Numbered from the stretch's first letter, positions 11,735 through 23,351 are shown. The stretch is 64,000 nucleotides of DNA from Trichobilharzia regenti (GCA_944472135.2 OX235270.1:147761632-147825631); one strand, 5' to 3'. Notes: generated from the sequence alone by a model not told the origin. Numbers and translations are program-made.

Positions 11735-12230
11735 GTTTTGAGTGATAGGAACATAGATGGGGCAATTTCACTGAATTCTTCATCCTCTTTTCATTAGGAA
11801 GATGTAAAATACCACTGACTAATTTGTTTCCTACCCTCTGTACTCTTCCAATATATATACCCTCTTTTTAAAGAATGGATGCACCGCTTGTATGCAGTAC
11901 TCTGGATGAGGTCTGACATATGTTGCCTAAAGTACTTGGAACATACACTCGTCTAATCGCTTGAAAGCTCTTCGATGTGCCCACAGCATTCGAATAGCCT
12001 TAGCTGCAGCTCGATTATAATTTGCTGTTGTTTTTAAGTCATGGCTTACAATAATTCCTAAGTCTTTTTGTTCCTTAACATCTGGCAGTTCTGTGTCCCT
12101 CGGGGAGTACGATGTGTAAGACTTCTGACCGCATTACCGCGCTTTTCTTGTAATCAATTTCCAGACTCCAAAGGTTAGCCCATTCAGCTAATTTATCTAG
12201 ATCGTTAGTAGTACCAACCTATCACCTTTG
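11735..12230 (-). pseudogene. LINE reverse transcriptase C-terminal region within the 1842-bp unit
   Basis: Read on the minus strand, it has blocks typical of the end of CR1-group RTs: an L-A-E-W-A-N-L-W segment, D-L-G-I-I-V-S-H-D-L-K, A-A-A-K-A-I-R-M-L-W-A-H-R-R-A-F, V-R-P-H-P-E-Y-C, and a V-S-G-I-L-H-L-P segment. Several stops and shifts interrupt it. This is the part missing from LINE-C at 5251-6045. Confidence 0.7.
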
Positions 12231-12834
12231 CTAATAACGGTTTACCATGTCGAAATATTTTACGGAAATTTATGTTTATATAATAATCCCCGATATTTTG
12301 GTAACCTGTTATCGAATAAATATAGCGTTTTGCTCTCACTGATATGCGTCCGTCTTATACTGACGGTGTTATATATGGTGTGATCTAATTACATCGCAGT
12401 TTTCAGCTACGTCTTCTATTTTATTACTGCTTAATCTACAGGCTCATCTGAACACTTTAAGCTTGTATCCACCTGTTACGCCCGGGCCATATTCATAACT
12501 TGAGGAATTATACGGACGATTTCGTCAGTCATTTCTATGAAGCCGTACGAATTCCTTCGAAAGTCACTTAAAAATCAGATCGGATTGATGAATGTGTCAA
12601 GGAACACTATGATTTACGGTTAGCCCGGCGAACTCATTTACAGAAGTTGGTTTTAAGCGTCCCGAGAAACTTCTGTCTCTCAAAGCTTAGGGATGTGGTT
12701 CTGTCCCAGTCTTATGACTCAGTCCGGAATCCTCATTCATGGCGTCGGTACCAGATGCTGGCTTTTTCCCCTTATCTGAGGTTTTGTCAATCTCCTGGAC
12801 ACAAGAGGTCCTACGGCCTTTTGGATGAGGACGT

Positions 12835-13014
12835 TCAACGGGCTACTACAAAATTTCCATACCCACGAGAGGATGGCTTGCTGCATCTCCTATAGGCTGA
12901 TGGTGATAAGCCACAGCAAACTTTGTGAAACCATAGGTTGCATTTATCAAACTGCATCCCATCATCCACCGGAAAGTGGCAGTCCGGTCGTCCACAGCTA
13001 TTAGAAAGACTCAT
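12835..13014 (-). pseudogene. LINE-C PHD segment, second tandem copy
   Basis: Repeat of 10993-11172 displaced by 1842 bp. Its upstream edge joins the RTE fragment through a hybrid junction near 13025-13045. Confidence 0.55.
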
Positions 13015-13044
13015 ATCAGAATAACTTGTTCAAATTACACAGAT

Positions 13045-13960
13045 ATATACCAGTGAACATCGACCCCACGACGAAATCAGAAGTCCTGAAGGCAATCAAG
13101 ATGCTAAAACCTGGAAAAGCAGCAGGACCAGATGGAATCCCGGCAGAAGCATTGAAAATGGACCCAGAGACAGCAGCGGACTTGATGACGCCATTACTGT
13201 AGAAGGTGTGGAAAGAAGGCAAAGTACCCGAGCATTGGAAGAAAGAATACTTATTCAAGCTATCGAACAAAGAAGACTTAAGTCAATGCAAAATCTGGCG
13301 CGGGATTATGCTCCTGTCCATCTCAAGCAAAATACTGAGCCGCATCATACTGGAGAGAATCAATCAAGCCAACCTGGATGAAAACCTTCTACCGGAACAA
13401 GCTGGATTCAGGAGAAACAAGTCATACATTGATCAAATCGCCACACTACGGATCATCATTGGGCAATGGTTGGAATGGAAGTCACCTCTCTACCTCACTC
13501 AATTTCATCGACTTTGAAAAGGCCTTCGACAGCGCAGCGTCGATTGAGAGGTGATTTGGCAACTACTTCGCTACTACGGAGTGCCATCGACAATTATACA
13601 TCTCATCCAACAGTTGTACGACAATGCTGCATGCCAAGTAATCCACAACGGGAAACTCACAGAATCCTTCTAAGTGAAGACATGAGTCAGACAAGCTGGC
13701 TGCCTACTACCTCCAATGATTTTCTTGATTGTGGAAGACCGGATAATGCGACAGACAGCGGACAATGAGGAAACAGGCATAAAATGGACTCACACAAAAA
13801 ACTTGAAGGATCTAGACTTCGCCGACGATATATGTCTGAATTCCTACAAACTAGAAGATAAGCAAGAGAAAAGCAACAAGTTTTCAGAAGAAGCATCCAG
13901 AGAGGATAGGACTACAGGTGAACATAGATAAAACATCGGTGATGAAGATTCCTGGGAAAC
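13045..13960 (+). pseudogene. RTE-clade RT fragment, copy 2
   Basis: Mirror of 2410-3330, with the same internal stop and shifts. Shared variants (Ala in the DQIATL block, Cys-Cys in the VVRQCC block) group this copy with the one at 2410-3345 and separate it from the 19.2-kb and 53.4-kb copies. Confidence 0.85.
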
Positions 13961-14338
13961 ACCGAGGAAATTATATATATTAAGAACACAATATTTAGCG
14001 AAGAGACTCTTTTCAACAACGAGTTTATTATCAAGCTGTACAATTGTATATACATGGTTTTCTAAGAAATTATATCCGGTGAGGGAATTAGGTCAGAGGT
14101 GTGAATACATGAAATAATAATAGTAGTATGAAATGCAATTAAAATATTTGTGATTATAATTATAGTTTGATGTCAAGTGGCAAAATAATGAGTGTCATAT
14201 TTAGTATAATACATAAGGTGTATAGATTTTGGAAAGGGGTACATAATTATAAGATTAGTAGACGGATATAAAATGCTACATAACATGGTGTGAAATTTGA
14301 TAAGATAGAATTCAATATTGTAAAAAAAAACAAAAAAA
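13961..14338. other. AT-rich RTE 3' flank, no gene
   Basis: Mirror of 2050-2409, ending in an A-rich run at about 14324-14338. Confidence 0.35.
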
Positions 14339-14381
14339 TTAGCACAAAATCGTCAACTTCGCTGGGAGGACTTCTATAAAT
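14339..14381 (-). pseudogene. LINE-C endonuclease scrap, left side of the LINE2 insertion
   Basis: Read on the minus strand it matches the endonuclease segment near 4684-4722 (Y-R-S-P then D-D-F-V-L). It continues at 16604 on the other side of LINE2. Confidence 0.6.
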
Positions 14382-16603
14382 ATGCCCTCAAATGCCATGC
14401 TTCCCAGCATCACTTGTGTTAATAATGGCCCCTTTCCAGGTTTTAACATAAATGATGTTCAAAAGTGCCTCAAGTCTCTAAACCCTTAGCAGAGCTTAGG
14501 TCCCGATTATTTACCTAGTATTATTTTTAAAAAATGTTCTGATATTCTGTGTCACCCTCTTACTGATCTATTTAACAAATCTTTTTCCGATAATATTGTG
14601 CCTGCCGTTTGGAAGGACATTAAAGTTGTACCCATACCCAAATCATCCACTGGAGCATGTGTCAAATTTAGATACATTTATTTTTTTTTATTTTTGATTG
14701 CAGCTTGATTCCACACCGTATTTTTGGTACAGGTATGGAATTTTCAGCATGGATATCGGTAGCCCAAATTTCGCAGGCCGACCATAGATATCAGGTGTGC
14801 GTCGGCCAGGGCTCGAACCTCGGACCATGTGCTTGGTCGGCGAGAGTCCTAACCACTGTGCTACCAACGCTATTACCTCTCCTTTTTTGAAAACTATGGA
14901 GAAATTACTTTTACTTAGTCTTGTACCTTCGCTTAAATCCTTTATTGACCCTAAACAATTCGCCTATAAGCACAGTAGAAGCACTTTAGATGCAGCTGCC
15001 GTCTTATATCATAACATTGCTTCCAGTCTAGACAAGGGGGCTAAATTTGTTCGTGTTGCCTTCCTAGACTATACATATGCTTTCGACTCGGTCCCTAGGG
15101 ACATCTTATTAAATAAACTTGCTGCCAGCCAAAACAGAATGTTGGGCTGTTAACTGGTTACATTCCTATTTCTCAGATAGAAAGCAGTACACCGTATATA
15201 TAAAGGGAAGTCTTCCACTTCATTGCCTGCTGAAGCTGGTGTCCCTCAAGGCGCTGTCCTTTATCCTTTTCTTTTTTCTTTCTTCTTGCATGACTTGCCT
15301 CACTCTGATGAAATAAACTTTGTGAAGTACGCTGATGATTTAACGGTTTTAATGGCTGTTAACTCCCAGCTAGATTGTACTAAAATAAATAGCTTTCTAT
15401 CGGAAGTCAGCAAATGGTCTGCGTCTAACGGTCTTAAACTGAATCCTTATAAGTGTCAAACTGTTGATTTCAGCTTAAGATGTAAACGACAGTTAAAAGA
15501 AGTCATCGATTCTCATGACACTTGTAAAATTGACGACAATGATATAGGAATCAAATCAGAAATTAAGTATCTTAGACTCATTCTCTCTTCTGATCTCTCC
15601 TGGTCTTCCCATGTCTTAGCGATCTCCAGTAAAATATTCCGCCTGACATTTTACATTAAGAAGTTAAGACACTCGGGTATAACTCAACCCCTCCTCTTAC
15701 AGTTCATAAACTCTTACATCCTACCTATTCTTGTTTATTGCTCACCCTTATTCTTTCCTGGTTTGCTTAAAAAGAACTATGTCACAATTCGTAGAATACT
15801 GAAGACTGTCAGTAGGGTGAGTGGTGTCCCAGTGGACCACATAGTTAACGTCGTTGTCGATAGGCACTTGACTTCATGCAGTAAATTTGCTAAAGGGATT
15901 TTGTCTGACTTGGAGCATCCGCTTTACCCTCCCTCAGTTTTCACCTTGCATCTCCTCAGGTAGAACAAGGAGTAACTTCAGAAAACTGTATGCTCGCACG
16001 TCTAAGTATAAGAATTCTATGATACCATACTTGGCACGCATTTTATGTGATGAAAATAGTGTCAGGCAAGAATTAACTAACCTTTTTCATCTAGAGTAAA
16101 TAAACAATTTCCTCCATCCATCCTTATATACCTTCAAGTTTTACTTTTATTACTTCTATTATATTTATGGTCCTGTTACTTCTCTGTTTTACTCTCTCGC
16201 ATAAGTGCAAACACCAACTTATCTCCATGACGGCAGTAATCTTTGTTTTTCCCCTCACCATATCATGTAAAGAGAACATAATACTCAATATTTTTAAACA
16301 TGTTAGGATTTCTATACCACATTGCCAATACTGTGTGACACAAGCCAACGGCAATTTTCACTTGTATTCTTATTATTATTACCCTAGCTGTTATCATTAT
16401 TATTGCTATTTCCATTTTATATGCTGCATGTTTTTGACACTACCTCTATTGTAAATGTGGAAATTTTCTGTGTGATTAATTTCATTTATAATTTCAGGAA
16501 ATTAGATGCAATATTGTGATTAATGCTGAAAATTCTGTTCTGTATCACAAGTACTGTTTTTGGAATAAAGTAGATCATTATTATTATTATTATTATTATT
16601 ATT
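14382..16603 (+). pseudogene. LINE2, CR1/Jockey-like LINE, copy 1 (no LINE1 insertion)
   Basis: A 5'-truncated LINE whose RT resembles LINE1 (the 660-codon element). Blocks: S-L-G-P-D-Y-L-P-S-I-I near 14490 (with a stop just before), V-W-K-D-I-K-V-V-P, then a SINE, then A-I-T-S-P-F-L-K-T-M-E-K and L-D-Y-T-Y-A-F-D-S-V-P (14871-15110). A frameshift near 15120 follows, then G-V-P-Q-G-A-V-L and K-Y-A-D-D-L (15223-15963), then the C-terminus to 16099. The 3' region ends in GGAATAAAG and (ATT)n at 16577-16603. It is flanked by AAAT on both sides, a likely target-site duplication. It is ancestral-like: the LINE1 insertion site at about 14424-14430 is empty. Confidence 0.85.
14676..14870 (-). mobile_element. 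tRNA-SINE family A inside LINE2 copy 1
   Basis: T-rich tail at the left, A and B boxes at the right (on the minus strand). It interrupts the RT between the K-F-R and A-I-T-S-P blocks, residues that are adjacent in LINE1. Confidence 0.85.
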
Positions 16604-17376
16604 AAATAACTCCAGTTGTCATAATGCTCTTGTTCAGGTTGATGACACAACTTGAGGCTTCACTGATGTCGCTGTCATGATCTAATTTCTATGTCATCGC
16701 GGATGTATAGAGTCACTGCCCCCCCCCCAACTTTCCAACTACTTACTCTGTCTTCTCTAATGCAGATATACCAAGGTATAATTTTATAATTTTTATAATA
16801 TTATAAATTTTCTTTTATTTCTCTGTTTTTCTATTTTTTGGCACTAACCAAGTGGAATCAGTTAATTCCACCTCGCTCTCACCGCCTTTGGAAGCCGTGC
16901 GTTCACCAGAAACGCATCGCTTCGTCGTTGTAGCATCACCCAGCAGTCTTACAATGTTGGCGCTGCTTACCCTCTCAGATTTTCGGGGCGTTTTGCGTGC
17001 TGTTGCAGACTTTTGCGCACACTGCTCCCCTCTTTTGTCTCTCAAAGCTTAGGGATGTGGTTCTGTCCCAGTCTTATGACTCAGTCCGGAATCCTCATTC
17101 ATGGCGTCGGTACCAGATGCTGGCTTTTTCCCCTTATCTGAGGTTTTGTCAATCTCCTGGACACAAGAGGTCCTACGGCCTTTTGGATGAGGACGTTCAA
17201 CGGGCTACTACAAAATTTCCATACCCACGAGAGGATGGCTTGCTGCATCTCCTATAGGCTGATGGTGATAAGCCACAGCAAACTTTGTGAAACCATAGGT
17301 TGCATTTATCAAACTGCATCCCATCATCCACCGGAAAGTGGCAGTCCGGTCGTCCACAGCTATTAGAAAGACTCAT
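16604..17376 (-). pseudogene. LINE-C 5' part: PHD, linker frame and endonuclease scrap
   Basis: On the minus strand, in order: a decayed PHD (17197-17376), a 76-codon basic linker frame (16815-17045) with an S-S-A-N-I-V-R-L-L-G-D segment and a Lys/Arg-rich start, and an endonuclease scrap (16604-16785) matching 4530-4680. The order agrees with LINE-C at 3368-4680. The scrap ends exactly where LINE2 is inserted, so LINE2 used LINE-C as target. A run of ten C at about 16720 marks a length-variable site. Confidence 0.65.
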
Positions 17377-18876
17377 GTCAGAATAACTTGTTCAAATTAC
17401 ACAGATGTATATATGTATATATATGTACAGATATATGAAAACCTCACAAAAAGTCACAAAAGTGCATAAAGAACAATGCTTCAACTAATTTTGTGTTGAA
17501 TCACTAATAAATGTATTCCCTATACCTCAAATGGACATTCTACTTGTTAATGGTGACTACTAACTTTATAGAATGTTGAGAGCTACAGAGTTAGGGAGAT
17601 GAGGGTCATGTGTTGTATTGAGTAGTGCGTTTAGAAGATACGTCCGCCTCTGAGTTATATTGTCGTCAATATGCAGTACACTCTTGTTCTCGTGATAAAT
17701 TTGTTAGCAGTAATTATTATCAGTACCTATATTTTGTAAGGATGGTATATAACGAAACGTACTAATTCAGTAGTCAAAGGTTAGAACTATCCGTTGAAAT
17801 TGAAACAGGTGTCCACGTAAGGGAAAACTGATTATTCGAAATATCACATAAGTGATAAAGTTATTAGCATCGTTTACATGAGAATAGTTAAGGTTATTTA
17901 TTTAGAAGTGATGGTAACTTGTTGATGGTTCAAGGGATGTTTTGAGTGATAGGAACATAGATGGGGCAATTTCACTGAATTCTTCATCCTCTTTTCATTA
18001 GGAAGATGTAAAATACCACTGACTAATTTGTTTCCTACCCTCTGTACTCTTCCAATATATATACCCTCTTTTTAAAGAATGGATGCACCGCTTGTATGCA
18101 GTACTCTGGATGAGGTCTGACATATGTTGCCTAAAGTACTTGGAACATACACTCGTCTAATCGCTTGAAAGCTCTTCGATGTGCCCACAGCATTCGAATA
18201 GCCTTAGCTGCAGCTCGATTATAATTTGCTGTTGTTTTTAAGTCATGGCTTACAATAATTCCTAAGTCTTTTTGTTCCTTAACATCTGGCAGTTCTGTGT
18301 CCCTCGGGGAGTACGATGTGTAAGACTTCTGACCGCATTACCGCGCTTTTCTTGTAATCAATTTCCAGACTCCAAAGGTTAGCCCATTCAGCTAATTTAT
18401 CTAGATCGTTAGTAGTACCAACCTATCACCTTTGCTAATAACGGTTTACCATGTCGAAATATTTTACGGAAATTTATGTTTATATAATAATCCCCGATAT
18501 TTTGGTAACCTGTTATCGAATAAATATAGCGTTTTGCTCTCACTGATATGCGTCCGTCTTATACTGACGGTGTTATATATGGTGTGATCTAATTACATCG
18601 CAGTTTTCAGCTACGTCTTCTATTTTATTACTGCTTAATCTACAGGCTCATCTGAACACTTTAAGCTTGTATCCACCTGTTACGCCCGGGCCATATTCAT
18701 AACTTGAGGAATTATACGGACGATTTCGTCAGTCATTTCTATGAAGCCGTACGAATTCCTTCGAAAGTCACTTAAAAATCAGATCGGATTGATGAATGTG
18801 TCAAGGAACACTATGATTTACGGTTAGCCCGGCGAACTCATTTACAGAAGTTGGTTTTAAGCGTCCCGAGAAACTT
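17035..18876. repeat. 1842-bp tandem unit (left-arm cluster 2)
   Basis: Same unit as 10813-12654: frame ends at 17257 and 19099 are again 1842 bp apart. The C-terminal RT remnant is at about 17939-18434 on the minus strand, and the second PHD segment is at 19039-19218. Confidence 0.85.
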
Positions 18877-19248
18877 CTGTCTCTCAAAGCTTAGGGATGT
18901 GGTTCTGTCCCAGTCTTATGACTCAGTCCGGAATCCTCATTCATGGCGTCGGTACCAGATGCTGGCTTTTTCCCCTTATCTGAGGTTTTGTCAATCTCCT
19001 GGACACAAGAGGTCCTACGGCCTTTTGGATGAGGACGTTCAACGGGCTACTACAAAATTTCCATACCCACGAGAGGATGGCTTGCTGCATCTCCTATAGG
19101 CTGATGGTGATAAGCCACAGCAAACTTTGTGAAACCATAGGTTGCATTTATCAAACTGCATCCCATCATCCACCGGAAAGTGGCAGTCCGGTCGTCCACA
19201 GCTATTAGAAAGACTCATATCAGAATAACTTGTTTAAATTACACTGAT

Positions 19249-20164
19249 ATATACCAGTGAACATCGACCCCACGACGAAATCAGAAGTCCTGAAGGCAAT
19301 CAAGATGCTAAAACCTGGAAAAGCAGCAGGACCAGATGGAATCCCGGCAGAAGCATTGAAAATGGACCCAGAGACAGCAGCGGACTTGATGACGCCATTA
19401 CTGTAGAAGGTGTGGAAAGAAGGCAAAGTACCCGAGCATTGGAAGAAAGAATACTTATTCAAGCTATCGAACAAAGAAGACTTAAGTCAATGCAAAATCT
19501 GGCGCGGGATTATGCTCCTGTCCATCTCAAGCAAAATACTGAGCCGTATCATACTGGAGAGAATCAATCAAGCCAACCTGGATGAAAACCTTCTACCGGA
19601 ACAAGCTGGATTCAGGAGAAACAAGTCATACATTGATCAAATCACCACACTACGGATCATCATTGGGCAATGGTTGGAATGGAAGTCACCTCTCTACCTC
19701 ACTCAATTTCATCGACTTTGAAAAGGCCTTCGACAGCGCAGCGTCGATTGAGAGGTGATTTGGCAACTACTTCGCTACTACGGAGTGCCATCGACAATTA
19801 TACATCTCATCCAACAGTTGTACGACAATGCTACATGCCAAGTAATCCACAACGGGAAACTCACAGAATCCTTCTAAGTGAAGACATGAGTCAGACAAGC
19901 TGGCTGCCTACTACCTCCAATGATTTTCTTGATTGTGGAAGACCGGATAATGCGACAGACAGCGGAAAATGAGGAAACAGGCATAAAATGGACTCACACA
20001 AAAAACTTGAAGGATCTAGACTTCGCCGACGATATATGTCTGAATTCCTACAAACTAGAAGATAAGCAAGAGAAAAGCAACAAGTTTTCAGAAGAAGCAT
20101 CCAGAGAGGATAGGACTACAGGTGAACATAGATAAAACATCGGTGATGAAGATTCCTGGGAAAC
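19249..20164 (+). pseudogene. RTE-clade RT fragment, copy 3
   Basis: Same broken RTE fragment as at 13045, 6204 bp further on. Distinguishing variants are Thr in DQITTL and Tyr in VVRQCY, shared with the 53.4-kb copy. Confidence 0.85.
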
Positions 20165-20584
20165 ACCGAGGAAATTATATATATTAAGAACACAATATTT
20201 AGCGAAGAGACTCTTTTCAACAACGAGTTTATTATCAAGCTGTACAATTGTATATACATGGTTTTCTAAGAAATTATATCCGGTGAGGGAATTAGGTCAG
20301 AGGTGTGAATACATGAAATAATAATAGTAGTATGAAATGCAATTAAAATATTTGTGATTATAATTATAGTTTGATGTCAAGTGGCAAAATAATGAGTGTC
20401 ATATTTAGTATAATACATAAGGTGTATAGATTTTGGAAAGGGGTACATAATTATAAGATTAGTAGACGGATATAAAATGCTACATAACATGGTGTGAAAT
20501 TTGATAAGATAGAATTCAATATTGTGAAAAAAACAAAAAAATTAGCACAAAATCGTCAACTTCGCTGGGAGGACTTCTATAAAT
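20165..20584. other. RTE 3' flank and LINE-C endonuclease scrap, no gene
   Basis: Copy of 13961-14381. The last 45 bp or so are the endonuclease scrap bordering LINE2. Confidence 0.4.
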
Positions 20585-20622
20585 ATGCCCTCAAATGCCA
20601 TGCTTCCCAGCATCACTTGTGT

Positions 20623-22911
20623 TAATAATAATAATAATAATCACTTTATTCCACAACAATAAAAATTTACAGCATGGAATTTTCAGCGTTTCTTTTACAT
20701 ATTGCAATGGTTTAGCTCTGTTTATAATTATATAAATATATAAAATGTTAAAATATTGATAGTTAATAGGAAAAAATAATAAAAAAATAATTAAAAATAA
20801 AAAACCCAACAAAATCATACCATTTCTAGGTCATAGTGAATAATAAATAAATAATATAACAAATAACACTTGCATTAATATGCATCATTTCATTTTATAG
20901 TTTAGTTACTGATTCAAAAGTTGTAAAAGTTCTTTTCTGATATTTGTCTCTTCACACAATACTCGTGCCAAATATGGAACGGTCGAATTTTTATATTTTG
21001 TAGTACGAGCATAAATGTTTATAAAATTTCTTCTGGTCTTACCCGAAGAGATACAAGGAAACAATTGTGAATAAAGAGGATGTTCACTATCAGATAAGAT
21101 AACTTTAGCTAAGTGTTTACAAGAATTCATATGCCTATTGACAACAGTGTCATTTAGTTCAGTCAAAGGGATAGCACTGACCCTACTTACAGCCCTCAAT
21201 GTTCTTCGTAGTATTATATGATCTTTCTTGAGTAGCCCAGGGAAGAATAATGGAGAACAATAAAGAATGATGGGCAAAACACATGAATTAATAAATTGTA
21301 TGATAAGAGATTGAGTTATACCTGAGTGTCTCAACTTCTTTATGTAATAAGTCAGACGGAAAACTTTCTTAGAAACTATAAGAATATGAGACGACCAGCA
21401 AAGATTTGACGAGAAACTAATGCCAAGATAAGAAACACTTGACTTACTCTCAATCATGGTACCATCAATATTACTACAATCATGAGATTGAATCAATCTA
21501 TGCATGTCTTTTTCACTTCTCAAGCTGAAATCAACAGTGTTACATTTAGTTGGATTTAGTTTAAGACCATTTGAGCGAGACCAATCCTTAACTTCAGCTA
21601 GGAAGCCATTCATATAGGAACAATCCGATGTGGCAACTACAGGGACAGAAACGGTCAGGTCATCAGCATACTTAATGAAGTTAACTTTGGGTGAGTTCGG
21701 AAGGTCATGCAGAAAGAAAGAGAAAAGAAATGGAGAAAGTACTGCACCTTGAGGCACACCACTTTCAGTTAGCTGGGAAGTGGAGCGCTTTCCAGCCAAA
21801 ACAGTATGCTGTTTCCTATCCTTAAAATAAGAAGACAGCCATCTAGTTGCCCAGGACTCTGTTTGTGCTGAATTCATCTTGCCTAATAAAAGTGTCCTAG
21901 GAACAGAGTCGAAAGCTGCAGTATAGTCTAAGAAAGCTGTTCGAACGAACTTAGCGCCCTTATCAAGGCAGGAAACAATATTGTGGTGTAGTACAATGGC
22001 TGCATCTAATGTACTTCTTCCACACTTATAAGCAAACTGCTTAGGGTCATTAAAAGCTTTTAAAGAAGGTTTAAGAATATTCAAAAGAAGTTTCTCCATA
22101 GTTTTCAAAAAAGGAGATGTTATAGCGACTGGTCTAAATTTTATACCTGCTCCAGAAGATGATTTCTGTACAGGTACAACCTTGATTTCTTTCCAGTCAG
22201 CAGGTACCGTTTCCCTCTTAAATGATGCGTTAAAGATTTGAGTAAGAGGATGACACAAGATGTCTGCACACTTTTGGAGAAGAATGCTTGGTACACCATC
22301 TGGACCAAGGCTGTGTGTTGGATTTAATGACTTCAAACATAATAGTACATCCTTTTCTTCAAAACCCTGAAAATGACCATTTTCTTGACTAGGTACATCA
22401 GGTACAACCATATTAATTTGTTTCTTGATAAATGATTTGTTTAAAGCATTTACATCAGAATAAGCATCAACGGACATTTGTTTTTTACTTGTTAGTTTAT
22501 TGAAAAGTTTCCAAATGTTTGAAGGATTTTTACATGATAAAAATTTTTCATTATATAGTCTGTTCAACCTTTCTATTTCAATTTTTATAAGGGTGTTTAT
22601 TTTACGGACACCAGTATTATCACAATTCTTATACAACTTCTCTTTTTGTCTTCTAAGTTTTTTGAGTTGCAAAGAAGAGATTCTGTCAAATCTCGAAAAC
22701 AGTGTTTCATAAGGACAGCAAATATCCAAACAAAACTTCAGATAATCGGTTATATTAGAGACAGTAGCATCCAACTTATCGTCAGTAAACAGTTCCCAGT
22801 TGGTATCATGCAACATGCTTCTTAATGCTAGAATGTTGTCATGGGAATATGAACGTTCATGTATATTCTTTGTTAAATGACTAAACAATATTCGTTGTGA
22901 CTTGCCGTCAC
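20623..22911 (-). mobile_element. LINE1 (CR1/Jockey-like), 5'-truncated, copy 1
   Basis: Minus-strand insertion whose 3' end is the (AAT)6 at about 20625-20642 next to the TTCCA...CTTTATTCC tail, and whose truncated 5' end is at about 22909. Its limits are visible by comparison with the empty site at 14424-14430. The target is an ATT-rich spot, so the target duplication cannot be separated from the repeat. Confidence 0.9.
20906..22888 (-). CDS. LINE1 reverse transcriptase, 660 codons (copy 1)
   Basis: RNA-dependent DNA polymerase of a non-LTR retrotransposon. Residues 1-150 are a basic linker. RT blocks run G195-P-D-G-V-P, V-P-A-D-W-K (about 225), F-R-P-V-A-I (about 251), F-A-Y-K-x-G-R-S-T, L-D321-Y-T-A-A-F-D with the first catalytic Asp, G-V-P-Q-G-A-V-L (about 380) and Y407-A-D409-D410 with the catalytic pair. 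A C-terminal thumb-like domain ends in the S-P-L-F-F-P-G-L-L-K-K and A-R-T-T-K-Y-K-N-S segments. No stop or shift occurs. The first codon is TTG and the frame is open further upstream, so this is the tail of a longer protein whose endonuclease has been lost. It cannot be autonomous. Confidence 0.9.
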   Translation of the reverse strand: MFSHLTKNIHERSYSHDNILALRSMLHDTNWELFTDDKLDATVSNITDYLKFCLDICCPYETLFSRFDRISSLQLKKLRRQKEKLYKNCDNTGVRKINTLIKIEIERLNRLYNEKFLSCKNPSNIWKLFNKLTSKKQMSVDAYSDVNALNKSFIKKQINMVVPDVPSQENGHFQGFEEKDVLLCLKSLNPTHSLGPDGVPSILLQKCADILCHPLTQIFNASFKRETVPADWKEIKVVPVQKSSSGAGIKFRPVAITSPFLKTMEKLLLNILKPSLKAFNDPKQFAYKCGRSTLDAAIVLHHNIVSCLDKGAKFVRTAFLDYTAAFDSVPRTLLLGKMNSAQTESWATRWLSSYFKDRKQHTVLAGKRSTSQLTESGVPQGAVLSPFLFSFFLHDLPNSPKVNFIKYADDLTVSVPVVATSDCSYMNGFLAEVKDWSRSNGLKLNPTKCNTVDFSLRSEKDMHRLIQSHDCSNIDGTMIESKSSVSYLGISFSSNLCWSSHILIVSKKVFRLTYYIKKLRHSGITQSLIIQFINSCVLPIILYCSPLFFPGLLKKDHIILRRTLRAVSRVSAIPLTELNDTVVNRHMNSCKHLAKVILSDSEHPLYSQLFPCISSGKTRRNFINIYARTTKYKNSTVPYLARVLCEETNIRKELLQLLNQ

Positions 22912-23159
22912 AATAATGGCCCCTTTCCAGGTTTTAACATAAATGATGTTCAAAAGTGCCTCAAGTCTCTAAACCCTTAGCAGAGCTTAGGTCCCGATTA
23001 TTTACCTAGTATTATTTTTAAAAAATGTTCTGATATTCTGTGTCACCCTCTTACTGATCTATTTAACAAATCTTTTTCCGATAATATTGTGCCTGCCGTT
23101 TGGAAGGACATTAAAGTTGTACCCATACCCAAATCATCCACTGGAGCATGTGTCAAATT

Positions 23160-23351
23160 TAGATACATTTATTTTTTTTTATTTTTGATTGCAGCTTGAT
23201 TCCACACCGTATTTTTGGTACAGGTATGGAATTTTCAGCATGGATATCGGTAGCCCAAATTTTGCAGGCCGACCATAGATATCAGGTGTGCGTCGGCCAG
23301 GGCTCGAACCTCGGACCATGTGCTTGGTCGGCGAGAGTCCTAACCACTGTG
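23160..23351 (-). mobile_element. tRNA-SINE family A inside LINE2 copy 2 (head clipped)
   Basis: Same insertion as 14676-14870. The last bases of the head (the A-box end on the minus strand) were removed by the deletion that fused it to the LINE2 palm. Confidence 0.85.

Larger units (their letters stand above)
10813..12654. repeat. 1842-bp tandem unit (left-arm cluster 1)
   Basis: Sequence from about 10813 recurs exactly 1842 bp later (for example the frame ends at 11053 and 12895). On the minus strand the unit reads: PHD segment (10993-11172 and, next repeat, 12835-13014), then a jump to the C-terminal RT part of the same LINE type (about 12230 down to 11735), then 600 bp of AT-rich 3' sequence including a short TATA-rich run near 11200. 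It looks like an internally deleted LINE-C in head-to-tail arrangement. The same unit occurs near 17.0-18.9 kb and twice at 54.7-58.4 kb. Confidence 0.85.
7556..14325. repeat. Palindrome I, right arm
   Basis: Inverted copy of about 2050-6982, with one extra 1842-bp unit inserted at about 10813-12654. The outer end fades near 14313-14325, opposite about 2050-2070 on the left. Confidence 0.95.

Noticed and set aside
12647..12895. 82-86 codon frame repeated at every 1842-bp unit as a conserved gene
   Set aside because: It is antisense to the PHD-coding strand, shows no family resemblance, and its repetition is explained by the tandem duplication.
16124..16454. Small frames of 76 and 95 codons in the LINE2 3' region
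   Set aside because: They overlap on opposite strands in AT-rich 3' untranslated sequence and are low in complexity.
20906..22888. Complete autonomous LINE
   Set aside because: The frame starts at TTG, stays open into the insertion junction, and has no endonuclease.
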